From the NCBI GenBank assembly GCA_025359865.1, contig JANYDH010000170.1:1-45208 (forward strand): a stretch of 45,208 nucleotides of DNA, written 5' to 3'. This DNA comes from Actinomycetes bacterium (GTDB taxonomy: Bacteria > Actinomycetota > Acidimicrobiia > Acidimicrobiales > Ilumatobacteraceae). The notes under the pieces were generated by a model that saw only the letters and a list, made by a program, of their open reading frames with translations, was not told where the DNA came from and searched no databases. How positions within the stretch are numbered: position 1 is the first letter of the stretch; every line of letters begins with the position of its first letter. This document shows positions 32,120 to 40,345 of this stretch, one piece after another. Made by a program: the position numbers and the translations under genes.

Positions 32120-33478
32120 TCAGGGCCGGGCGACCCACTGGCCGAGGAGCATGTGGTGATGGCGAAGCTTGGTCTCTTGGTAGTTGGCGAACGTCACCGT
32201 GTCGATCGCACCCGTCTCGAGGCCGGCCTGCACCTTCGGTAGGTTGAACACATCCTGGTTGAACACGCGGGCCAACATGCCGAGTTCGTTGGCCTCGGTC
32301 CAGTCGTCGTCGGGCCCGAGCCAATGGATCGGTGCAGCAGGCGGCCGAGGCCCGGACTCGTCATAGGGCGACAAGAACATGCACTCCATGATCGCCATAT
32401 CGTGCCGATTGCCATACGGGCGGAACCGGTACACGATGCGGTTGAACGCGCCCCAGGGATGGAAGTTCGGAAACACCGTGTAGTAGATGCTGTCGCACAT
32501 CTCGGCGTCGCTCAGTTCGGCGGCATGCTCGGCGCCGACCACATCGACGAGCGTGTGCCGGCGCAGTTCGCCTGCGGTCTCACGGGCCGTGTGACCGTCG
32601 GGCACTTCCAGCAGCCGTGGCTCGTCGAGGCTGCGGTCGAACATTGCATCGAGCATGTCTTGCTCGGTGGGCGTCCAGTGCAGGTGCGGGCTCGGCGTGC
32701 CGTTCGGAGTGATCGCCCTGCAGATGTTGCCGAATACGTCATACTGGCTGTTCGAGTCGCCGATGCCGGCAAGCAACTGCGGGTGCGTAGCCACCACGTG
32801 GAACGCCTCCATGAATGCCTCTTGAGCCAGTTTCCAGTTGCATCGCAGCACCTTGGCTACGTGGGCCTGCTTGAAACGTCGCTCCAACGGCCAACGCTCG
32901 AAGTGTTCACCGAGCTCGCCGAGGTGTTCGGCAAGCGGCGGCGCGTCGAGATCCATGTTGATGAACACGAACCCACCCCAGGTATCGACCCGAACCTCGG
33001 GCAGAGTCCAGTCGTCGTTCACCTGTGGGAAGTCCCACTTGCACGGCACGTGCTTGAGGCTGCCGTCAAGGTTCCAGGCAAACCCGTGGAACGCGCAGCG
33101 CAGTTCAGTGTCACGACCGGGCTTCTCTTTCAGCAGTCGTCCACGGTGCAGGCAGATGTTGTGGAACGCGCGGATGGTGTCAGGCGCGCTACGCGTGAGA
33201 AGGATCGAGATGTTGGCAATGTCGTAGGTGATGTGATCGCCTACCTCGGCGATGTCCTCCTCGCGGCACGCCATCTGCCACACCCGTTTCCACAACTTCT
33301 CGACTTCGAGGCGGTGGAACTCGGGCGATGTGTATCGCTCGACCGGTACGAACGTAGGCCCCGGAGCGAGTGGGGACTGTCGACGCAGCACGACCGGTAC
33401 CGGATGGGTATCCGCATCGAGGAGATCCTGATAGCTCAGGCCCCTGGACCGTGTCGGAGCATCGTCGAGCGCGGTCAT
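32120..33478 (-). CDS. Rieske-type aromatic ring-hydroxylating oxygenase, alpha subunit
   Basis: The 452-residue protein has a Rieske [2Fe-2S] site (Cys109-x-His111, Cys128-x2-His131 in CLHRG and CAFHGF) and the mononuclear iron triad region EAFHVVATHPQ (His227, His232) with a downstream acid in the C-terminal SRPBCC domain. It should hydroxylate or demethylate an aromatic or amine compound using electrons from a reductase and ferredoxin, none of which is encoded nearby. Its start overlaps the end of a small unknown gene by 4 bp, making a two-gene unit. Confidence 0.93.
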   Translation of the reverse strand: MTALDDAPTRSRGLSYQDLLDADTHPVPVVLRRQSPLAPGPTFVPVERYTSPEFHRLEVEKLWKRVWQMACREEDIAEVGDHITYDIANISILLTRSAPDTIRAFHNICLHRGRLLKEKPGRDTELRCAFHGFAWNLDGSLKHVPCKWDFPQVNDDWTLPEVRVDTWGGFVFINMDLDAPPLAEHLGELGEHFERWPLERRFKQAHVAKVLRCNWKLAQEAFMEAFHVVATHPQLLAGIGDSNSQYDVFGNICRAITPNGTPSPHLHWTPTEQDMLDAMFDRSLDEPRLLEVPDGHTARETAGELRRHTLVDVVGAEHAAELSDAEMCDSIYYTVFPNFHPWGAFNRIVYRFRPYGNRHDMAIMECMFLSPYDESGPRPPAAPIHWLGPDDDWTEANELGMLARVFNQDVFNLPKVQAGLETGAIDTVTFANYQETKLRHHHMLLGQWVARP

Positions 33479-33753
33479 TGTGTTGCTCCTGTGAGATGTG
33501 AGGTTCCCGCTTCAGCGGCACTGCGTTGACGGGCGATCGTGGGGAGGTCTTTCGGGTTCGTACCCATCCCAGCCGGCATTTGCGGTCCGGCCAGCCAGCC
33601 GCACAGGTGCGGATCGGCATGGTACAGATCGCCGGAAACGTGATCACCTCCGGGCGTAAACAGACCAACGTGGCCATCGAGACTCACCTCGACCAGTCCA
33701 TCGTCTCTGACGTCGTAGATCGCTCCACTCAACGGATGTTTGCGTTGTCGCAT
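33475..33753 (-). CDS. Small protein of unknown function coupled to the Rieske oxygenase
   Basis: The 92-residue protein starts MRQRKHPLSGAIYDVRDDG and ends with a low-complexity tail. The middle has HADPHLCGWLAGPQMPAGMG. I do not recognise a family. A strong ribosome site AAGGGGAG precedes the ATG at 33753, and the stop overlaps the oxygenase start by 4 bp, so it is a genuine coupled gene. The short acidic fold (VRDDGLVEVSLDGHVGLFTPGG) could be a small binding or stability partner, but nothing proves this. Confidence 0.75.
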   Translation of the reverse strand: MRQRKHPLSGAIYDVRDDGLVEVSLDGHVGLFTPGGDHVSGDLYHADPHLCGWLAGPQMPAGMGTNPKDLPTIARQRSAAEAGTSHLTGATQ

Positions 33754-33754
33754 G

Positions 33755-33788
33755 TCGTCTCCCCTTTCACGAGTGCCACGGGAGACGA
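33755..33788. promoter_or_regulatory. Inverted repeat spanning the ribosome site of the small gene
   Basis: TCGTCTCCC (33755-33763) and GGGAGACGA (33780-33788) form a 9-bp perfect inverted repeat with a 16-nt loop. On the minus strand one arm covers part of the AAGGGGAG ribosome site of the 33753 gene, so the hairpin could limit its translation. Confidence 0.55.
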
Positions 33789-33814
33789 TACGAAATTGAT
33801 CAGGCGATTAGATA

Positions 33815-33828
33815 GGGACTTAGGTCCC
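33815..33828 (-). promoter_or_regulatory. DosR/NarL-type palindromic operator candidate
   Basis: GGGACTTAGGTCCC matches the mycobacterial DosR core GGGACTWWAGTCCC at 13 of 14 positions. It lies 62-75 bp upstream of the small-protein and Rieske-oxygenase operon, a normal distance for an activator site. Whether this organism has a DosR-like LuxR/NarL regulator is unknown from the window. Confidence 0.5.
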
Positions 33829-33832
33829 GACC

Positions 33833-33966
33833 GTGCCGCAGAAGTCAACTCAACGTCGGCGACTGACAGCCCGCCCGCCGGACCTACCCGTTGTTGCGCT
33901 GCCAAGTCGCGTCGAGTTATCGCCGCTGGCGACATGAAAGTCGACGCGATCCTCGTTGCGACAGCC
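33833..33966. repeat. Dispersed intergenic repeat, copy B
   Basis: Core 33842-33953 is the second copy of the element at 231-342, in the same orientation, 33.6 kb away. It lies between the operator region and the end of the aldo/keto reductase gene, clear of any gene. Substitutions are spread along the length. It includes TGGCGAC near one end and GTCGGCGAC near the other, an imperfect inverted pair. Confidence 0.8.
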
Positions 33967-33997
33967 TGAACAGCGAGACCAACCGTAAGAGGGCGGG

Positions 33998-34975
33998 TCA
34001 GGCAACCGCAGCATCGATGCGATCAAGGACCTCGGGTGTGAGCAACGGCAGCACCTTGATTGCTTCGAAGTTCTCGAGCACCTGGCTCGGCCTGCTGGCC
34101 CCCGTGATAACCGTGGAAACCCGTGGGTTCGAGGCGCACCACGCAATCGAGAGCTGCGCGAGCGAGCACCCGAGTTCGGTGGCGACCTCGCGGAGCCGCT
34201 CGACCTTGGCCTGTGCGGCGGTATCGGTGAGCTGGTCGGCCAACCATCCATACCCCTTGAGCGCGCCGCGTGAATCCTCTGGAATGCCATTCGAGTACTT
34301 GCCCGTGAGTAGCCCGCTGGCGAGGGGACTCCAAATGGTGGTGCCGAGGCCGATGTCGTCGTACAAGCGGGCGTACTCTTTTTCCACGCGACGACGATTG
34401 AGGAGGTTGTACTGCGGTTGCTCGACCACCGGCTTGTGCAGGTGGTGACGATCGGCAATGTCCCATGCGGCGCGAATCTCGTCGGCAGACCATTCGCTGG
34501 TACCCCAGTACAGCGCCTTGCCTGCGGTGATGATGTCGCTCATCGCGCGGACCGTCTCTTCGACCGGGGTGTTCGGATCGGCCCGGTGGCAGTACACGAT
34601 GTCGATGAAGTCGACCCGCAAGCGTTGCAGCGACGCATCGATGGCCTGCATCAGGTACTTGCGGTTGAGCGTGTTCTGCATGTTCGGCAGTGCGCCGTGA
34701 ATACCCCAGAAGAACTTGGTGCTGAGCACGAACGTATGGCGCGGCCAGGCGAGTTGCTCTATGACACGGCCCATGATGGCTTCGCTCTCGCCGCCCGCGT
34801 ACACCTCCGCGTTGTCGAAGAAGTTGCTGCCGGCGTCGTAAGCGGCCTGCATGCATTCGAGTGCAAGGTCGTCTTTGAGTTGGTTGTCGAACGTGACCCA
34901 CGAGCCGAACGACAGGACCGAGACCTGCAGTCCGCTGTGTCCGAGCCGACGGTAGGTCATGGAGTGCTGTGTCAT
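33998..34975 (-). CDS. Aldo/keto reductase (potassium-channel beta-subunit type)
   Basis: The 325-residue TIM-barrel oxidoreductase shows GWxDTAE-like [11 protein letters not shown] (Asp54, Tyr59), the active-site Lys in [32 protein letters not shown], the phosphate-site region [11 protein letters not shown] and the NADPH segment [13 protein letters not shown]. This is the AKR branch close to channel beta subunits and YghZ. It reduces aldehydes or ketones with NADPH. The ATG at 34975 overlaps the stop of the homocysteine methyltransferase gene (ATGA). It ends the coupled run that begins with hisC. Confidence 0.93.
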   Translation of the reverse strand: MTQHSMTYRRLGHSGLQVSVLSFGSWVTFDNQLKDDLALECMQAAYDAGSNFFDNAEVYAGGESEAIMGRVIEQLAWPRHTFVLSTKFFWGIHGALPNMQNTLNRKYLMQAIDASLQRLRVDFIDIVYCHRADPNTPVEETVRAMSDIITAGKALYWGTSEWSADEIRAAWDIADRHHLHKPVVEQPQYNLLNRRRVEKEYARLYDDIGLGTTIWSPLASGLLTGKYSNGIPEDSRGALKGYGWLADQLTDTAAQAKVERLREVATELGCSLAQLSIAWCASNPRVSTVITGASRPSQVLENFEAIKVLPLLTPEVLDRIDAAVA

Positions 34976-35910
34976 GGCTGGCACGCTAACGCCGACCTGA
35001 CCACAACGAGAGACCGAATCCCATCGGGCCCGATGCCGCAGCACCCGCCCAGCAGCCTGACGCCGAGCGCAACCCACTCCGGCGCATACTCTGCCGGGCC
35101 ATCATCGCCGACGCCGTCGACACCGAGCCAGCACCGATGCTCACTGTCCCACGCACGACCCCGGTTGGGGTAGACAACGAGTGGGCGATCGGTAACCCCG
35201 CCGGCAAGCCGCAGCAGCGACGACACGTGGACCGGCGCAGTGCAGTTGACCCCGACCGCCACGAGTTGATCGCCGATCCGGTCGGCCACCGCAGCGACCG
35301 CTGCACCGAACGGCTCGCCTGCACAGGTGCTGGATGAGTCACGACACGAAAAAGTCAACCAGGCGGGAATTGTGGTTGCCGCGGCCAACTCTTCCATGAC
35401 GATCAAGGCTTCAGCTGTACTCGGAATCGTCTCGATCGCGAACATGTCTGGCGACGTTGCCGCCAGTACCTGGATTCGCTCGCGATGAAAGCGGCGGAGG
35501 TCGAGCCACGACGCCTGGTATCTACCGTGGTATTCGCTGCCGTCGCCCAACGTGGCACCGAACGGTCCGATAGATGCAGCGACGAACGGGGCACCCGCGC
35601 GGCGCGCCAGTTCGGTGGTCGAGGCAAGCGCCGCGGCAGCGCGTGTAGCACTGAAACCGGCCCGGATGAACCCCTCGACGCTCGCCTGGTAGCTGGAAGT
35701 GATCACGATGTCGGCACCCGCTTCTACGAAGCTGCGGTGAGCGGCCACGATCACCTCTGGCTGCTCTGCCACCAACGCCGCTGTCCAGAGCAGCCCGCTC
35801 GGGGTGTGGCCGAGCAGCTCGAGCGCCGTCGAGAGGCCGCCATCAACGACCGCAAATGGCTGGGTCAGCCACGGGGGCCGAAATGGTTGAGACGCGCCGT
35901 CAAGGGTCAT
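34972..35910 (-). CDS. mmuM: Homocysteine S-methyltransferase
   Basis: The 312-residue barrel has the zinc ligands of Met-H-type methyltransferases: the Cys in VAVGVNC and the pair in [16 protein letters not shown] opens the domain and [11 protein letters not shown] follows. The enzyme transfers methyl from S-methylmethionine or SAM to homocysteine, giving methionine. It is joined to hisF by a 4-bp overlap and to the aldo/keto reductase by another, so it is translated with the histidine genes. The gene symbol is by family and not proved by substrate. Confidence 0.88.
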   Translation of the reverse strand: MTLDGASQPFRPPWLTQPFAVVDGGLSTALELLGHTPSGLLWTAALVAEQPEVIVAAHRSFVEAGADIVITSSYQASVEGFIRAGFSATRAAAALASTTELARRAGAPFVAASIGPFGATLGDGSEYHGRYQASWLDLRRFHRERIQVLAATSPDMFAIETIPSTAEALIVMEELAAATTIPAWLTFSCRDSSSTCAGEPFGAAVAAVADRIGDQLVAVGVNCTAPVHVSSLLRLAGGVTDRPLVVYPNRGRAWDSEHRCWLGVDGVGDDGPAEYAPEWVALGVRLLGGCCGIGPDGIRSLVVVRSALACQP

Positions 35911-36671
35911 CGGAACGGGCGGACCATGACACCTGCGGCGGCGAGCATCGCCTTGGCCTGCCCGATGGTGTGTTCACCGAAATGGAAGATGCTGGCCGCC
36001 AGAACGCCGGTGGCATGACCATCACTGATGCCATCGACGAGGTGCTGCAATGTGCCAACACCGCCGCTTGCGATGACAGGAACTCCAACGGCGTCGGCGA
36101 TGACGCGAGTGAGGCCGAGATCGAAACCCTGTTTCGTGCCGTCGCGATCCATCGAGGTGAGCAGGATCTCGCCTGCCCCCAATGATGTGGCCTGCTCGGC
36201 CCAACGCACCGCATCGATGCCCGTCGGTGTGCGCCCTCCGTGCAGGTACACCTCGTAGCCGCCTGCAGGGCGACGTTTGGCGTCGATCGCACACACCACA
36301 CACTGGGTGCCGAACTCGGCCGCAATCTCGGCGATCAATTCGGGTCGTTGCACCGCGGCGGTGTTAACGCTGACCTTGTCGGCGCCGGCGCGAAGCATCG
36401 AGCGGGCATCGCTGACCGCACGGATTCCCCCGCCGACGGTGAACGGGATAAACACCTGCTCAGCGGTTCGGTAGACCACATCGATCATCGTGTCGCGACC
36501 ATCGGACGAGGCGGTGATGTCGAGAAAGACGAGTTCGTCGGCGCCTTCGGCATCGTACTTCGCAGCCAGTTCGACCGGATCGCCGGCGTCGCGCAGACCG
36601 ACGAAGTTGATGCCCTTCACCACCCGACCGGCGGTGACGTCGAGACACGGGATCACACGGGCCACCCTCAT
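35907..36671 (-). CDS. hisF: Imidazole glycerol phosphate synthase, cyclase subunit
   Basis: The 254-residue barrel starts [20 protein letters not shown] with the catalytic Asp in CLDV, and has the second catalytic Asp in [31 protein letters not shown] and [11 protein letters not shown]. With HisH it makes IGP and AICAR from PRFAR. The start overlaps the hisA stop by 4 bp (ATGA), and its own stop overlaps mmuM. Confidence 0.97.
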   Translation of the reverse strand: MRVARVIPCLDVTAGRVVKGINFVGLRDAGDPVELAAKYDAEGADELVFLDITASSDGRDTMIDVVYRTAEQVFIPFTVGGGIRAVSDARSMLRAGADKVSVNTAAVQRPELIAEIAAEFGTQCVVCAIDAKRRPAGGYEVYLHGGRTPTGIDAVRWAEQATSLGAGEILLTSMDRDGTKQGFDLGLTRVIADAVGVPVIASGGVGTLQHLVDGISDGHATGVLAASIFHFGEHTIGQAKAMLAAAGVMVRPFR

Positions 36672-37381
36672 CGCAGTAGCTCTACGGCTTGTGCCACCGT
36701 GAAGCGGCCTTCGTACAGCGCTTTACCGGTGATGATCCCGGCGATTCCGGACAACCGCGCCAGCGCTTCCACATCGGCCAGCGACGACACGCCACCGCTC
36801 GCGATGACTGGAATGTTCGTGGCTGCGGCGGCCGCTGCCAACCCCACGAGATCGGGCCCGCCGAGCATGCCGTCACGCCCGATGTCGGTGATCACGAACG
36901 CATCGGCCGCGGGGAACCACTGCAACGCAGTGTCCAAGCGTACGCCGCTGCTCTGTGTCCACCCGTGGACGCTCAACTCGCCCTCACGATGATCGAGCCC
37001 GACAGCGACTGCGATCCGCTCAGCAACCTCGTCGACGAGCGATGGCTCGCGCACGGCCGCAGACCCCATCACCACCCTGGCAACACCGGCCTGCAACAGC
37101 ACATCGGCATCATCCACCGTACGGACACCGCCCCCGGTTTGCACCTGCGCCACGCCCGCCACGGCACGGGCGATGGCGGCAACGACGGCCCGGTTCTCGG
37201 GCGATCCGCTGCGCGCCGCATCGAGGTCGACGACATGGATCCACTTCGCGCCGGCTTCGACGAACGACAGCGCTACGGCCACCGGGTCGTCGCCGTAGGT
37301 GGTCTGCTGGTCGTAGTCGCCTTGCAGAAGGCGCACCACCTTTCCGCCGCGGATGTCGATCGCCGGGTAGAGCTCACTCAT
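36668..37381 (-). CDS. hisA: Phosphoribosylformimino-AICAR ribotide isomerase
   Basis: The 237-residue barrel starts [23 protein letters not shown], with catalytic Asp in AIDI and in VITDIGRDG, plus [16 protein letters not shown] and [14 protein letters not shown] for the phosphate sites. It isomerises ProFAR to PRFAR. Some actinobacterial HisA proteins (PriA) also carry out TrpF; no trpF is seen in the window, so a dual role is possible but unproved. The frame is open upstream to 37867 but only the ATG at 37381 makes sense; it overlaps the hisH stop by 4 bp. Confidence 0.96.
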   Translation of the reverse strand: MSELYPAIDIRGGKVVRLLQGDYDQQTTYGDDPVAVALSFVEAGAKWIHVVDLDAARSGSPENRAVVAAIARAVAGVAQVQTGGGVRTVDDADVLLQAGVARVVMGSAAVREPSLVDEVAERIAVAVGLDHREGELSVHGWTQSSGVRLDTALQWFPAADAFVITDIGRDGMLGGPDLVGLAAAAAATNIPVIASGGVSSLADVEALARLSGIAGIITGKALYEGRFTVAQAVELLR

Positions 37382-38049
37382 GCGAAAACCCCGTCCGCGC
37401 CTGACGCAGACGCAACCCGGACGAAGTTGGCGAGCATGGCCAGACCATCGGTGCCGGACTTCTCCGGATGGAACTGCGTGGCGAACACGTTGCTGTACCT
37501 GAACGCAGCGTTGACCACTCCGCCGTAACTGCATGTGGCCGCGACCAGACCCGGACCGGCTGGGACGCCGTGGAGCGAATGCACAAAGTACATCCAGGTC
37601 TCGTCGCTGAGCCCGGCGAACATCGGGTCGGCCGCGTGGGCAGGGTCGATGATCAGCCTGTTCCATTGCATCTGCGGTCTCGGAAGTTCGGCAGAGATCC
37701 ACCGGATCATCCCCGGCAGCACGCCGAGACCCACCGTGTCGGGGTTCTCCTCGCTGCCATCGAACAACATCTGCATACCGACACAGATCCCGAGGAACGG
37801 ACGCCCGGACTCGACCGCACGGTGTACCGGACCCTCGAGCCCGGCCGTACGTAACGCGTCCATACATGCTCCGAACGCTCCGACGCCGGGCAAGACCACA
37901 GCCGCCGCCTGTTCGATCAGGTCAGGTTCGGCAGTGAGGCGCGCATCGGCTCCACAGTGTTGCAGCGCCTTCTGTGCGGAACGAAGGTTGCCGATGCCGT
38001 AGTCGAGCACTGCGATCAGCGGTGCGACGGGCCCACCTGTCGAGGTCAC
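37378..38049 (-). CDS. hisH: Imidazole glycerol phosphate synthase, glutamine amidotransferase subunit
   Basis: The 223-residue class I amidotransferase has DYGIGNLRS, the nucleophile Cys in FLGICVGMQ and the His-Glu pair in TQFHPEKSG. It feeds ammonia from glutamine to HisF. The start overlaps the end of hisB by 4 bp. Three GATase motifs are intact. Confidence 0.97.
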   Translation of the reverse strand: MTSTGGPVAPLIAVLDYGIGNLRSAQKALQHCGADARLTAEPDLIEQAAAVVLPGVGAFGACMDALRTAGLEGPVHRAVESGRPFLGICVGMQMLFDGSEENPDTVGLGVLPGMIRWISAELPRPQMQWNRLIIDPAHAADPMFAGLSDETWMYFVHSLHGVPAGPGLVAATCSYGGVVNAAFRYSNVFATQFHPEKSGTDGLAMLANFVRVASASGADGVFA

Positions 38050-38636
38050 AACACGCCCTTGGTGGACGGGAGTTGCTCGGATTCGATTCGCACTGCGTCG
38101 CGCAGGCAGCGGCCGAGCCCTTTGAATGTTGCTTCGATGATGTGATGCACGTTTCGGCCGCGCTGGGATGTGACGTGCAGCGTGATCGCGGCGGCGGTGG
38201 CAAACGACGCAATGGCATGCTCGGCCAGTTGTGGGTCGAATGGCGGACTACCGAGCGGCAGGCACTCGGGCAAATCGACCTGCCAGACGACAAAGGGTCG
38301 GCCGGACAGATCGAGTGCCACTTCGACCAATGCCTCGTCGAGGGGGAATCGCCCGCTGGCGAAGCGGCGGATACCGACCTTGTCGCCGAGCGCTTCACGG
38401 AATGCCTCGCCAAGCGTGATCGCCACGTCTTCCACCGTGTGATGGGTATCGATGTGCAGATCACCCTTGGCCGCGATGCGCAGGTCGAACCCGCCATGTT
38501 TGCCGATCTGCTCGAGCATGTGGTCGTAGAACGGGATGCCCGTGGACGCACTTGCCTGGCCGGTACCGTCCAGATCGATCGACAACTCGATCGAGGTCTC
38601 CTTGGTCACGCGACTACGAGTAGCGACCCGGCTCAT
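38046..38636 (-). CDS. hisB: Imidazoleglycerol-phosphate dehydratase
   Basis: The 196-residue protein carries the manganese-binding repeats GIPFYDHMLEQIGKHGG, DTHHTVEDVAI, DLPECLPL and NVHHIIEATFKGLG. It is a monofunctional HisB without the phosphatase domain, as usual in actinobacteria. It overlaps hisC (stop) and hisH (start) by 4 bp each. Confidence 0.97.
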   Translation of the reverse strand: MSRVATRSRVTKETSIELSIDLDGTGQASASTGIPFYDHMLEQIGKHGGFDLRIAAKGDLHIDTHHTVEDVAITLGEAFREALGDKVGIRRFASGRFPLDEALVEVALDLSGRPFVVWQVDLPECLPLGSPPFDPQLAEHAIASFATAAAITLHVTSQRGRNVHHIIEATFKGLGRCLRDAVRIESEQLPSTKGVL

Positions 38637-39709
38637 GAGAACACCTCCTGCAGTGCGGCGATGAACTGGTCGTTCTCATCGCTGGTTCCAACGGTGACCC
38701 GCAGGCAATCGGTGAGACGCGGCCAACCCGAACAGTCCCTGATCAGCACGCTGCGATCGAGCAGCCCCTGCCACACCTGTCGACCCGTAAGGCCCGTAGA
38801 CGTCAGCGGTCGAAACAGCACGAAGTTGGCTCCACTCGGGAAGTGCTCGACCGGCAGCGCATCGAACGCCGCTGCGATCCGGTGACGCTCGGCCACGATG
38901 CCATCAACTCTCGACTCCATGTCATCGACGAACCGCAACGCAAGGCGACCGGCAATCTGCTTGACCGCATCGAGATGGTAAGGCAGTACGACCTTGTCGA
39001 GTTCGGTCACCAGCCAGGTCGGACCGACGAGGTACCCCAACCGCGCCCCGGCCATCGACCAGGTCTTCGAAAACGTACGCGTGATCGCCAGCGGCACATC
39101 GTCGCTGAGCAGTGTCTGCGCCGACCATCCGGCGAACTGTCCGTATGCCTCGTCGACGACCAACAGTCCGGGCACCTCCGACACCTCCGACAACAGCGCG
39201 TGAACGTTCTCGGCGGGCTCGACCAGCCCGGTCGGGTTGTTAGGGGAACACAGGAACGTGACCCTCGGCCGGCGTTGGGCAACAGCGGCCAAAGCGGCAG
39301 CCAGGTCGAGTGTGAAATCATCTGCCCGATCTGTCTCGACCACGCTGGCGCCGGTGAGGCGGGCGATGTGACCGTGCAGTTGGTACGTCGGCTCGAACGT
39401 GGCAACCGTACGACCGGGACCGGCATAGGTGAGCAGCAGCGTCTGGAGCACCTCGTTCGACCCGTTGGCGACGAACACCTGGGCGCCGGAGACACCGTGC
39501 AGCGCACCGATCTGGTCTCGTAATGCGGTTGCCGCTCTGTCGGGATATCGCCGCCATTGGACCGTGGACAACTCGGCCGCCACGGCATCACACCAAGCCG
39601 CGGGCGGCTCCACCGGGGATTCGTTGGTGTTGAGTCGCACGCGCACATCGACCTGTGGCGAGTGGTAGCCCTCAAGGGCGCGGAGATCGTCTCGGACCGG
39701 TACGGGCAT
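38633..39709 (-). CDS. hisC: Histidinol-phosphate aminotransferase
   Basis: The 358-residue class I/II PLP enzyme has LNTNESP near the N-terminus, FANGSNEVLQ-like VANGSNEVLQTLLL, CSPNNPTGL, VVDEAYGQF and the PLP Lys in TFSKTWSMAGARLGY. It converts imidazole acetol phosphate and glutamate to histidinol phosphate. The ATG at 39709 (MPVPVRDDLRALEGY) is preferred over an upstream start at 39757. It is the first gene of the seven-gene coupled run down to the aldo/keto reductase. hisD, hisG and hisE are not in the window. Confidence 0.96.
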   Translation of the reverse strand: MPVPVRDDLRALEGYHSPQVDVRVRLNTNESPVEPPAAWCDAVAAELSTVQWRRYPDRAATALRDQIGALHGVSGAQVFVANGSNEVLQTLLLTYAGPGRTVATFEPTYQLHGHIARLTGASVVETDRADDFTLDLAAALAAVAQRRPRVTFLCSPNNPTGLVEPAENVHALLSEVSEVPGLLVVDEAYGQFAGWSAQTLLSDDVPLAITRTFSKTWSMAGARLGYLVGPTWLVTELDKVVLPYHLDAVKQIAGRLALRFVDDMESRVDGIVAERHRIAAAFDALPVEHFPSGANFVLFRPLTSTGLTGRQVWQGLLDRSVLIRDCSGWPRLTDCLRVTVGTSDENDQFIAALQEVFS

Positions 39710-39807
39710 CACGACTGGCCACGATACCGACCTGTTCGACGCCTGTTCGACGCCCACGAGGATCGTTTCTCGCCGCTCGCGCCCCTCGACCGGGCAGACT
39801 GGGGCCG

Positions 39808-40005
39808 ATGAGTCTCCATTCCTCGGCCGAACTGGTCGTCACCGCCGAACACGTCGACCGCTACCGGCAACGCGTCGCAGCGATGGCCACTCCACTCTTG
39901 GGAGGTGCTCACGATGATGTTGTCGCCGTGATCTACGAGGCCGAACGCGCCCTGAGAACCGCACAACGGTTGCTCGAGCGGGCCGCAAAGCTCCTCGAAC
40001 TCTAG
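39808..40005 (+). CDS. Small helical protein of unknown function
   Basis: The 65-residue protein starts MSLHSSAELVVTAEHVDRYR and continues with an Ala/Leu/Glu/Arg-rich helix-forming tail (AERALRTAQRLLERAAKLLE). GGGG lies 4-7 bp before the ATG at 39808. It is divergent from hisC. I do not recognise a family; the composition suggests a long amphipathic helix or coiled coil. The stop and last codons form the first unit of a 16-bp tandem repeat, so the 3' end may be recent. Confidence 0.68.
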   Translation: MSLHSSAELVVTAEHVDRYRQRVAAMATPLLGGAHDDVVAVIYEAERALRTAQRLLERAAKLLEL

Positions 40006-40057
40006 TCGACTCGAACTCTAGACGACTCGAACACTAGATGACTCGAACGCTGAGACG
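39994..40057. repeat. 16-bp tandem repeat, four copies
   Basis: CTCGAACTCTAGTCGA, CTCGAACTCTAGACGA, CTCGAACACTAGATGA and CTCGAACGCTGAGACG follow head to tail at 39994, 40010, 40026 and 40042. The first copy includes the stop codon of the small gene at 39808, and copies diverge with distance. Confidence 0.9.
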
Positions 40058-40081
40058 ACACGACCACGGAGGGTGAAAACA

Positions 40082-40110
40082 GGAAACGGCCCCGCAAGGG
40101 GGCCGGTTCC
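40082..40110 (-). terminator. Rho-independent-type terminator
   Basis: GGAAACGGCCCC (40082-40093) pairs with GGGGCCGGTTCC (40099-40110) with one mismatch. On the minus strand it is followed by TGTTTTC, a short U-rich run. It lies about 240 bp downstream of the nth stop and would end a transcript coming from nth or from the structured region between. Confidence 0.65.
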
Positions 40111-40345
40111 GAGCAAAGCCCAGTGGCGGGACCGGACTTCGCTGACAAACCAGGTGGCGGGAACCTGGTTGTTGCCGCCACCATACAGGAATCCCGCCGC
40201 TTTGCAATCCTGCATCCTGCGCCCAGGGCCAAAACATCACGCTCCGTGGGCGTCCTGTGACACTCCTCTTGCATCATTGCCTGGTCCGTGAGGTTCCGGC
40301 AGCCCAGCCACCACCCAACCTCACCGACACGTCAGTCTGTGGGGC
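40111..40345 (-). other. Structured non-coding region between nth and the terminator
   Basis: The stretch holds alternative hairpins. AACCAGGT (40148-40155) pairs with ACCTGGTT (40163-40170), while the overlapping GGTGGCGG (40153-40160) pairs with CCGCCACC (40175-40182). A second GTGGCGGGA-like string is present near 40133. No coding potential is convincing. With the terminator it could be a small RNA or a long 3' UTR of nth; no known RNA family was recognised. Confidence 0.45.

Noticed and set aside
32324-33529. 401-codon plus-strand frame over the Rieske oxygenase
   Set aside because: It mirrors the codon bias of the real gene on the other strand; no motif.
40111-40345. SRP RNA, 6C RNA or tmRNA
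   Set aside because: None of the conserved cores (SRP apical GGAA-type loop, C-rich 6C loops, tmRNA T-arm) is present.
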